64,000 nt of DNA from Streptomyces sp. NBC_00306 (GTDB lineage Bacteria > Actinomycetota > Actinomycetes > Streptomycetales > Streptomycetaceae), in assembly GCF_036169555.1 (NCBI RefSeq), contig NZ_CP108032.1, forward strand, positions 6,634,001 through 6,698,000, written 5' to 3'. Position 1 is the first letter of the stretch; the number at the start of each line of letters is the position of its first letter. A program made the position numbers and the translations under genes. Below are positions 9,075 through 15,709 of this stretch, piece after piece. The notes beneath the pieces are model-generated. The model did no database searches. It worked only from the letters and a program-made list of their open reading frames with translations, and was not told the origin of the DNA.

Positions 9075-9432
9075 CAGGGGACTCCAGGGATGAGTGACGA
9101 CTGAAGAAGAGGTGCGCGCGGGGAGATGCGCACGGGCGGTGCGCGTGGGGAGGTGCCAAAGGGGCGCACGGCGCACGTCGATTGCGTGTCGTGGTGCAGG
9201 GCCGGCGGACTCTGTCCCGGAGTCACGCCGTACGCGATACGTCCACCGACGCATCACGGTGCTTGCCGAACCGACTGCACTCGCGGCGGCTGCGTCACCA
9301 GGCCACCGGGAGCTCTGCGGGGGTTACCCGCTCACTTGAGATTAACTCGCCAGTAACGAGCGCGCCAGACCTGGTCCGGTGTGATCTGGATCGCCGCCGT
9401 GCGCGGCCCCTGCCGTCGCTACGCTGACCGGC
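9075..9432. other. Divergent intergenic region
   Basis: This 358-bp region lies between the dehydrogenase (minus) and the HEAT-repeat gene (plus). No gene is seen. It holds TTAACTCGCCAGTAA at 9342-9356, a loose inverted repeat of TTA/TAA ends with ACT/AGT inside, preceded by GGGTTACCCG at 9321-9330. These AT-containing elements stand out from the GC-rich background and may be regulator sites for the dehydrogenase. Confidence 0.4.
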
Positions 9433-9999
9433 ATGGACGAGGAGTTATGGTCCCTGGCCCAGCGGCTGAGGGGCGAGTCGGGCGGCTCGGTCGCCTATGA
9501 ACGGCTGCTGGCGACCGAGGACCAGGAGGAGCTCGCGGGCGTCCTCATCGAACAGGAACGCCCCTTGTGGGCGCGGGAGATGGCAGCCTTCCGGCTCGGG
9601 TGCGCGGGGGACCGGCGGGCCTTCGAGGCCCTGGTACTGCTGCTCAACCACCGTGATCCGGCGCGCTGTGTCTCCGCCGCGCACGCGCTGGCCGCGCTGG
9701 GGGACCCCCGTACCCCGCGAGCGGCGGCCGCGCTGGCCACGAACGAGCTGAGGGTCGCCTATGCCCTGGTGCCGGTCCGGCTGCTCACCCGCCTGCGCGC
9801 CCCGGAATCCGCACCGGCCCTGATCACGGTGCTCCGGCGGCGGCTGGCGCCGGGCGATCCGCACTGGCGGGTGGCGCTCGCCTGTGTGGAGGGTCTCGGG
9901 GCACTGGGCGACCGGCGCGCGGGGGACATACTGCGATCCGCGCGGACGCATCCGCGTCTGACGGCGGCGGCGGAGGCGGCGCTGGCCAGGATCGGGTGA
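9433..9999 (+). CDS. HEAT-repeat protein
   Basis: Protein of 188 residues made of alpha-helical HEAT/PBS-lyase-type repeats, for example VSAAHALAALGDPRTPRAAAAL (split here by meaning into helix pairs) and VEGLGALGDRRAGDIL. There is no signal peptide, membrane segment or catalytic motif. Proteins of this type are scaffolds or lyase-associated subunits; no specific function can be given. It is a single gene ending just before a double hairpin. Confidence 0.8.
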   Translation: MDEELWSLAQRLRGESGGSVAYERLLATEDQEELAGVLIEQERPLWAREMAAFRLGCAGDRRAFEALVLLLNHRDPARCVSAAHALAALGDPRTPRAAAALATNELRVAYALVPVRLLTRLRAPESAPALITVLRRRLAPGDPHWRVALACVEGLGALGDRRAGDILRSARTHPRLTAAAEAALARIG

Positions 10000-10106
10000 C
10001 GAGGCCGGCGAGGCCGCGGGTGCCCTACGGTCCCGCCGCGGAGGCGCTTGCTGGGCGACCGGGCACGGGGGGTCCACAACGCCAGCGGGCTCCGGGCCGC
10101 GGAAAC

Positions 10107-10156
10107 GCAAGCGGGGAGATGCGCAAGCCGGGGAGAAGTGCAAGCCGGGGAGAAGT
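10107..10156. repeat. Short tandem repeat, about 3 units of 16-17 bp
   Basis: Units GCAAGCCGGGGAGAAGT at 10123-10139 and 10140-10156 are identical, and a degenerate 16-bp unit precedes them at 10107-10122. The array is flanked on both sides by GCGGGCTCCGGGCCG (10085 and 10161), suggesting a slippage or duplication event in non-coding DNA. Confidence 0.8.
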
Positions 10157-10162
10157 GCAAGC

Positions 10163-10199
10163 GGGCTCCGGGCCGGAAGAGATTCCGGACCCGGAGCCC
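10163..10199. terminator. Long hairpin terminator
   Basis: GGGCTCCGGG plus CCGGAA pairs with TTCCGG plus CCCGGAGCCC. This gives a 16-bp stem with a GAGA tetraloop and one bulged A. It lies between converging genes (HEAT-repeat and secreted protein) and can serve both. Confidence 0.75.
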
Positions 10200-10216
10200 G
10201 CGGGCTCCCCCGATGT

Positions 10217-10246
10217 GCCCGTCGGGGTCGGTAGAACCCGACGGGC
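10217..10246. terminator. Second hairpin terminator
   Basis: GCCCGTCGGG at 10217-10226 pairs perfectly with CCCGACGGGC at 10237-10246 around a 10-nt loop. With the preceding hairpin it forms a bidirectional terminator pair between converging genes. Confidence 0.65.
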
Positions 10247-10318
10247 AGTCTGTGGCGTGCTCGTGCGCGCCGGTCCCGCGCCGGCCCGCGCTGTCGGTGG
10301 GCCGGCGCCGCGAGAGGA

Positions 10319-10912
10319 TCAGTAGAGCTTGGCGACCGCCGTGCGCGTGGTCTTCCGGAACCCGTCCAGCGGCGCTCCGTCCAGCTCGCCCAACTGGCTC
10401 CAGCGGACCACCGTCAGGGCCTTGCCGTCGCGGCCGACCGAGTAGAGCGCGATGTCGGAGGAGCCGATCTCGGTGTCGTGGGTGTCGATGCTGTAGACGT
10501 TCGCACCTTCCTCCACATCGACCCTGCCGTGGTGGAAGGCCTCGCCCTCGATGGTCGGGTACTGCTCCTTCATCCGGTCGAGGCAGCTCTCGACCGATGC
10601 CCGGAGCTTGGTGACGAGCGCCTTCGCCTTGGCCTCGGTGGCCGCGACCGTGATGGTCTGCTGCGCTCCGGTGTCCAGCTCGGTCCTGAACTCCCGGTGC
10701 TTGCTGGCGGCCTCGGGCGCGACTCCCTGGGTGCAGAAGTCGTCGCCCGTGCCGGGCTTCACCGGGTCGGCGTGCCAGGCCGTGGAGGCGGCCGGCAGCT
10801 GGGAGGCGGACAGGAAGGCGGGCGTCACGGGAGCGGCGGTGGCCGCGCCGATCGTGACGACCGTCAGACCGACGGCCGCCGTGGTCAGGGCAGCGGTGCG
10901 GAACATGTTCAT
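10319..10912 (-). CDS. Secreted protein of unknown function
   Basis: Protein of 197 residues beginning MNMFRTAALTTAAVGLTVV, a Sec signal peptide with a likely cut after ATAA. The mature part has two Cys (in FCTQG and SCLDRMK) that could form a disulfide, and alternating strands such as VYSIDTHDTEIGSSDIALYSVGRDGKALTVVRW. That pattern resembles PknH-type sensor domains of actinobacteria, but the match is only by eye. It is divergent from the membrane HTH gene, sharing a regulatory region rich in palindromes. Confidence 0.75.
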   Translation of the reverse strand: MNMFRTAALTTAAVGLTVVTIGAATAAPVTPAFLSASQLPAASTAWHADPVKPGTGDDFCTQGVAPEAASKHREFRTELDTGAQQTITVAATEAKAKALVTKLRASVESCLDRMKEQYPTIEGEAFHHGRVDVEEGANVYSIDTHDTEIGSSDIALYSVGRDGKALTVVRWSQLGELDGAPLDGFRKTTRTAVAKLY

Positions 10913-11006
10913 GAAAGGACTTCCCCGTTGTTCGTGGTTGGTGGAGCGATCACCAGCTTTGACGGCTCGTGAAGTGGCGGCAAGCACCTGAGGCACGTCC
11001 GGAACC

Positions 11007-11053
11007 GTGGAACCATTCCACCCCTGCTGACGTGGGACTCTTCAGCAGGGGTG
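11007..11053. promoter_or_regulatory. Two abutting inverted repeats in a divergent promoter region
   Basis: GTGGAACCATTCCAC (11007-11021, 6-bp arms) runs directly into a perfect 12-bp inverted repeat: CACCCCTGCTGA at 11019-11030 and TCAGCAGGGGTG at 11042-11053, with an 11-nt spacer. They lie between the secreted-protein gene and the HTH gene. They could be operators, or a hairpin in the HTH mRNA leader. Confidence 0.55.
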
Positions 11054-11091
11054 AAACGCCGTCCTGGGACGGCCGGGGGGAGTTGAAAGGC

Positions 11092-12798
11092 GTGAGCACA
11101 CCGCGAGAGTCCGAGACCGAGGCGTTCGCGCAGCGGCTGCGCGAGATCCGGGACGCGTCGGGCCGCAGCTACGGCGCTCTGGCACGTCGGGTGGGCGTCA
11201 GCGCGTCGACCCTGCACCGGTACTGCTCGGGAAGCACGGTGCCGGTGGAGTTCGCGCCGATCGAACGACTGGCCCGGCTGTGCGGGTGCGCCGGTGACGA
11301 CCTGATCGCGCTGCACCGGTTGTGGGTTCGGGCGGACGCCGACCGCCGCCGGCGCATGGAGAGCGGCGGTGGGCGGGCCGACGCAGGTGCCCCGCACGGC
11401 ACTTCGGGCTTGGCGGCCACCGCGGCCACCGCGGCCACCTCGGCCACGTCGGCCGCCTCGGAGGTATCGGACACGTCGGGCACCTCCGGGGCGTCGGGCA
11501 ATCCCGCTTCGGGCACCCCCGTTTCGGCCGGCCCCGTTCCGGCCACCCCCGCCGACGACGCGAGTGTCGGTCGCCCCGTCCCGGGCCGGCTCCCGCACGC
11601 AGACCAGGTATCCGCAGAACGTCCCGCGCGAGCGCCCGCACGGGTGACCGTGCCGGCGGCCGTGCCCGCATGGGCCGGCTCGCGTCTGTTCCGTCGTCCC
11701 GCTGCCTACGCCGCCGCCCTCGTCGCGTCCGTCCTCGCGCTCGTCCTGCTCATGGCCTTCGACCAGTCACCGCTCTCGGCCGCTGACCGACAGCGCCCGA
11801 CCGCCCAGCAGCCCGGCGACCAGGACACGGGCACCTCTCAGCCGCCTGGGGGCGGCTCCGCTCCCCAGGAGCTCACCACTCCCGGGGCGGCCGGTACGGA
11901 TTCCGCGGAAGGGGGGCACGGCTCGGGGGAGGGGAAGAGCCCCGATCCCCGGACGAAGGCCACCCGGGCGCCCGGTGGGTCCCAACCCCGCGGAAACGGC
12001 ACGCCGTTCACCTGGACCACGGATCAGCATGTGTGGCAGAACGGCTGCGGCCACACCTATCTCGTGAAGCGCGGCCCCTCCGCCGTACCCCCTCCGCCGG
12101 CCGAGGCCGACGCCGAACAGTGGGCGCGGTCCGTGGGTGCGGTGCACGCGGGCGACGCGGGTGTACGGATCACGGTGCAGGGCCGCAACGACACGGCCGT
12201 CGTGCTTCAGGGCATCCAGGTCCGGGTGGCCGCGCGACGGGCACCACTGAAGGCCGACGCCTACAGCATGAGCCCCGGCTGCGGCGGATCGATCACTCCC
12301 CGGCTGTTCGACGTGAACCTCGACGCCTCCCGCCCGGTCGCCCGCTCCGTGGCGGGCAACGATGCCGGTGACGCGATCCCCGCGCTCTCCTTCCCCTACA
12401 AGGTCTCGGCGAAGGACCCGGAGATCCTGCTGGTCACCGGCCGCACGGTCACCTGTGACTGCGACTGGTTCCTGGAGCTGGCGTGGAGCAGCGGCGACCG
12501 GTCCGGCACCGTGCGCATCGACGACCACGGGCGCCCGTTCCGCACGAGCGGTTACCAGGGCAGGCCGGTCCACGAGTACGACTCCGGTTCCCGCCGCTGG
12601 ATCTCGGCAGGGAGCGAGACGGACGCCGAAAGGGACGCCGATACGGAAGGGGACGGCGGCACGGAAGCGGGCGCCGAACGAGGCGCGGACGCCGAGTCGG
12701 GTGCGGGCACGCAAGCCGGTGCCGGGACGAGGGCGGGCGCACATCCGTCGGCGGCACCGGTCCGGCCGTTCAGCGAAACGCCAGGAGCTAGCCGGTGA
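11092..12798 (+). CDS. Membrane-anchored helix-turn-helix protein
   Basis: Protein of 568 residues starting at the GTG at 11092 (GGGGGGAG upstream). An Xre-type HTH lies near residues 10-65 (LREIRDASGRSYGALARRVG...STLHRYCSG). A long Ala/Ser/Thr/Gly low-complexity linker follows, then one membrane helix (AAYAAALVASVLALVLLMAF), then an extracytoplasmic domain with paired Cys (NGCGH, PGCGG, CDCDWF). The tail is an acidic/Gly-Ala repeat. This architecture is common in Streptomyces and suggests signalling between the cell surface and DNA; ligand and targets are unknown. It overlaps the GNAT gene tail-to-tail by 11 bp. Confidence 0.8.
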   Translation: MSTPRESETEAFAQRLREIRDASGRSYGALARRVGVSASTLHRYCSGSTVPVEFAPIERLARLCGCAGDDLIALHRLWVRADADRRRRMESGGGRADAGAPHGTSGLAATAATAATSATSAASEVSDTSGTSGASGNPASGTPVSAGPVPATPADDASVGRPVPGRLPHADQVSAERPARAPARVTVPAAVPAWAGSRLFRRPAAYAAALVASVLALVLLMAFDQSPLSAADRQRPTAQQPGDQDTGTSQPPGGGSAPQELTTPGAAGTDSAEGGHGSGEGKSPDPRTKATRAPGGSQPRGNGTPFTWTTDQHVWQNGCGHTYLVKRGPSAVPPPPAEADAEQWARSVGAVHAGDAGVRITVQGRNDTAVVLQGIQVRVAARRAPLKADAYSMSPGCGGSITPRLFDVNLDASRPVARSVAGNDAGDAIPALSFPYKVSAKDPEILLVTGRTVTCDCDWFLELAWSSGDRSGTVRIDDHGRPFRTSGYQGRPVHEYDSGSRRWISAGSETDAERDADTEGDGGTEAGAERGADAESGAGTQAGAGTRAGAHPSAAPVRPFSETPGASR

Positions 12799-13309
12799 GA
12801 GACCGCGTGTAGCGGACCTCCGGTACCGGCACACCGTCCACGTCGAAGAGTTCCTCCGCGCCGTCGGGAGTGAAGCCTGCCCGTTCGTAGAACCGGCGCG
12901 CGCGGTCGTTCTCCTTGAGCACCCACAGCTCCATCCCGCGGAACCCGGCCTCCCACGCCCGGAGCGTCAGCTCCTCCATCAGCTCACGCCCCACCCCTGT
13001 GGCGACCTGCTCGGGCAGCACGTATATCGCGTACAACTCGCTTCTGTCGGCGGTCGTGCCCGCGTCCCTGCTCGGCCCGAAGCAGCCCCAGCCGACCACG
13101 GTGCCGTCCCGCTCCGCGACCACATTGGTCACCCGGCCCGCGCTCCGGGCGAAGAAGCCGCGGCGCTTCTCCGCGTCCTCGGCCACACTCATCGCGTCGA
13201 GGTAGGACTGCGGCATCAGCCCCGCGTACGCGGCCTGCCAGCCTCGCACCCGGACGGTGGCGACGGCGTCGCAGTCATCGATCGTCATGTCCCGGATCCG
13301 CACCCCCAC
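12788..13309 (-). CDS. GNAT-family N-acetyltransferase
   Basis: Protein of 173 residues with the GNAT acetyl-CoA loop EQVATGVGRELMEELTLRAW and the C-terminal LKENDRARRFYERAGF motif. The GTG start at 13309 is chosen because GGAGGAG sits just upstream, inside the end of the RidA gene; an ATG at 13288 is less well supported. It is translationally coupled to the RidA gene. The substrate is unknown; related proteins acetylate small amines or protein N-termini. Confidence 0.85.
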   Translation of the reverse strand: MGVRIRDMTIDDCDAVATVRVRGWQAAYAGLMPQSYLDAMSVAEDAEKRRGFFARSAGRVTNVVAERDGTVVGWGCFGPSRDAGTTADRSELYAIYVLPEQVATGVGRELMEELTLRAWEAGFRGMELWVLKENDRARRFYERAGFTPDGAEELFDVDGVPVPEVRYTRSLTG

Positions 13310-13312
13310 GGC

Positions 13313-13720
13313 TCAGTTCTCCTCCCCGACCAGCGCGAACGCCTCGATCTCCACGAGCAGTTCGGGCCGGAACAGGGCAGCCACCTGGACCGCCGAACTC
13401 GCCGGCAGGTGCTGCCCGGCGAACACCTCGTCCCGGGCGGCACGCACCGCGGGCAGCTGCGCCACATCGGTCACGAAGTAGGTCAGCTTCACGACGTCCG
13501 AGAACGTCGCACCCGCCGAGGCGAGACACCGGCGGATGTTCTCGAACACCTGCCGCGCCTGCGCCGCGGGGTCGCCCTCGCCCACGATCCTGCCGTCCTC
13601 GTCGAAGGCACACTGCCCGGATATCGCGACGAACCGGCCGGTGCCCCAGACGACATGGCTGTAGCCGGTGCCGGGGGCCACGCCGTGAGGGGCTTTCACA
13701 TGGGTGAGCTGTGCAGTCAT
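13313..13720 (-). CDS. RidA/YjgF-family protein
   Basis: Protein of 135 residues of the RidA fold. Members hydrolyse reactive enamine/imine intermediates from PLP enzymes, or act in purine and amino-acid degradation. Seen: SGQCAFDEDGRIVGEGDPAAQARQ split across the fold, IRRCLASAGATFSDVVKL, and the C-terminal LLVEIEAFALV. The segment normally holding the conserved substrate-binding Arg (here FRPELLVEIEA) is present. Start ATG at 13720 with GGAT upstream. It pairs with the downstream GNAT gene. Confidence 0.85.
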   Translation of the reverse strand: MTAQLTHVKAPHGVAPGTGYSHVVWGTGRFVAISGQCAFDEDGRIVGEGDPAAQARQVFENIRRCLASAGATFSDVVKLTYFVTDVAQLPAVRAARDEVFAGQHLPASSAVQVAALFRPELLVEIEAFALVGEEN

Positions 13721-13822
13721 GCGTACATCCTTGCGTACGCCACTGACAATCCGGACCGACGGCCCCCTCGCCCGCCTGCTCACCGGCCCCTCGCTGCCCC
13801 GCCCGCCCGGCGGGCGGCGCCC

Positions 13823-14857
13823 TCAGAGCAGGGTCAGCTGCGTCGGCGCCACAGCCTCCTCGACCGCCGCCTCCGGCGTACGGATCCGCCGGGGCATCCC
13901 GCGGTCCGCCGGTCCGATCCCGAACTCGGCCGCCAGTTCGTGGACATGGCGGGTGATCCGCCGCTGGTACCACTTCGGTGCGTACGCCCCCTCCGCGTAC
14001 AGCCGCTCGTAGCGCCGTACGAGATGAGGGTGGTGCTCGGACACCCAGGCCATGAACCACTCACGCGCACCGGGCCGCAGATGCAGGACGAGCGGGGTCA
14101 CCGACGTGGCCCCGGAGGCGGCGATCGCCTTCACCGTCGCCCGCAGCTGGTCCGGGCGGTCTCCGAGGAAGGGGATGACGGGTGCCATCAGAACCCCGCA
14201 GCCGATGCCGTGGTCGGTGAGGGTGCGGACGACGTCGAGGCGGCGCTCCGGTGCCGGTGTGCCCGGTTCGACCGTGCGCCACAGTGTCTCGTCGATGAAG
14301 CCCACCGACACGGATATCCCGACGTCGGTCACCTCCGCCGCCTGCACCAGCAGATCCAGGTCGCGCAGGATCAACGTCCCCTTGGTGAGGATGGAGAACG
14401 GGTTCGCCCGGTCCCGCAGCGCCGAGATGATGCCCGGCATCAGGCGGTAGCGCCCCTCGGCCCGCTGGTAGCAGTCGACGTTCGTGCCCATCGCGACATG
14501 CGCGCCCTGCCACTGGCGGGACGCGAGCTGGCGGCGGAGCAGATCGGGGGCGTTGATCTTCACCACGATCTGGGAGTCGAAGCCGAGGCCGGTGTCGAGA
14601 TCGAGATAGCTGTGGGTCTTGCGGGCGAAGCAGTAGACGCAGGCGTGCGAGCAGCCGCGGTAGGGGTTCACCGTCCACTCGAACGGCATGCGGGAGGCAC
14701 CGGGCACCCGGTTCAGAATCGAACGCGCGCGGACCTCGTGGAAGGTGATCCCCCGGAACTCCGGTGTGTCGAACGTCCTGGTGGTCACCGCGGACGTCCC
14801 GAACAGCGCGGTCTCCCCGGCCGTTGCGGGGTTCTCGACCAGATTGTCCCAGCGCAT
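13823..14857 (-). CDS. Radical SAM protein of the Rv2578c / spore-photoproduct-lyase-like family
   Basis: Protein of 344 residues. The [4Fe-4S] triad CxxxCxxC is Cys69, Cys73, Cys76 in RGCSHACVYCFARK. The ATG at 14857 follows a perfect GAGGAGG-type site, so the upstream in-frame codons are excluded. The family is related to SplB and is widespread in actinobacteria without a proven reaction. A LexA-type box sits 34 bp upstream of the start, arguing for a DNA-damage role. The M. tuberculosis homologue Rv2578c is, to my recollection, in the mycobacterial SOS-box list. Confidence 0.88.
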   Translation of the reverse strand: MRWDNLVENPATAGETALFGTSAVTTRTFDTPEFRGITFHEVRARSILNRVPGASRMPFEWTVNPYRGCSHACVYCFARKTHSYLDLDTGLGFDSQIVVKINAPDLLRRQLASRQWQGAHVAMGTNVDCYQRAEGRYRLMPGIISALRDRANPFSILTKGTLILRDLDLLVQAAEVTDVGISVSVGFIDETLWRTVEPGTPAPERRLDVVRTLTDHGIGCGVLMAPVIPFLGDRPDQLRATVKAIAASGATSVTPLVLHLRPGAREWFMAWVSEHHPHLVRRYERLYAEGAYAPKWYQRRITRHVHELAAEFGIGPADRGMPRRIRTPEAAVEEAVAPTQLTLL

Positions 14858-14890
14858 GGTCGCCTCCTCGGTAGCACTGACCCCAGAATA

Positions 14891-14902
14891 GAACACGTGT
14901 TC
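14891..14902. promoter_or_regulatory. LexA-type SOS box
   Basis: GAACACGTGTTC is a perfect 12-bp palindrome that fits the Gram-positive/actinobacterial SOS core GAAC-N4-GTTC, including the R-N-R-Y centre. It lies 34-45 bp upstream of the radical SAM start codon, where LexA would block the promoter. Confidence 0.7.
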
Positions 14903-15029
14903 CCTTGATCACTGCAACCCCTGTGTGAAGGCGGGTGCGCCGGCGGCGCCGACGCCGCGGATTTGGGTGCCCGCACCCGAGGTGGTTGGCTAGCGCCACC
15001 CCGAACAACCGAGTGCTGGAGGAACAGCA

Positions 15030-15473
15030 ATGGCGCAGGTCGAGGCCACCACGGAACGAATCATCTCGGCGGACGCGGAGAAGGTGTTCGATGCCCTGGC
15101 CGACTACGAGAACACCCGCGCGAAGCTGCTGCCCGAGCACTTCAGCGAGTACGAGGTCCGGGAGGGCGGGGACGGCGAGGGCACCCTCGTGCACTGGAAG
15201 CTCCAGGCCACGAGCAAGCGCATCCGCGACTGCCTCCTCGAGGTGACCGAGCCCACCGACGGGCAGCTGGTCGAGAAGGACCGCAACTCCTCCATGGTCA
15301 CCACCTGGACCGTCACCCCCGCCGGGGAGGGGAAGTCCAAGGTCGTCGTCACCAGCGTCTGGAACGGCGCCGGCGGTATCGGCGGGTTCTTCGAGCGGAC
15401 CTTCGCCCCCAAGGGGCTCGCCCGCATCTACGACGCCGAGCTCGACAAGCTCGCGCACGCGGTCGAGAAGTAG
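15030..15473 (+). CDS. SRPBCC-family protein
   Basis: Protein of 147 residues with the START/Bet v1-like helix-grip fold: an N-terminal strand and helix (ATTERIISADAEKVFDALADYENTRAKL in two parts), seven-strand core, and a long C-terminal helix (LARIYDAELDKLAHAVEK). Such proteins bind hydrophobic ligands or act as cyclases/immunity-like factors. The start has GGAGG spaced well (CTGGAGGAACAGCAATGG). It is a single gene, followed by a weak stem-loop at 15494-15511 and GTTTTCC. Confidence 0.85.
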   Translation: MAQVEATTERIISADAEKVFDALADYENTRAKLLPEHFSEYEVREGGDGEGTLVHWKLQATSKRIRDCLLEVTEPTDGQLVEKDRNSSMVTTWTVTPAGEGKSKVVVTSVWNGAGGIGGFFERTFAPKGLARIYDAELDKLAHAVEK

Positions 15474-15709
15474 GCCGGCCCGAGTTGCTGTAACACTCAC
15501 CGTTTCGAGTGGTTTTCCCCGCGGTCTCGTGATGCGCCCCCGGCGCCACGAGCCGCGGGAAAGCCCCTGATGAGCGCCCGACGCGCGCCCCCCGAACGGC
15601 AGTTGGCGCCCCCGGCGCGCCGCGTCCCCGAACAACGCCCCGCTTGCTCCCTCTTGGCGTGTAATGCGAAGAATGACGCCGCGCAGGGCGTGACGAGGGG
15701 AGCAGATAC

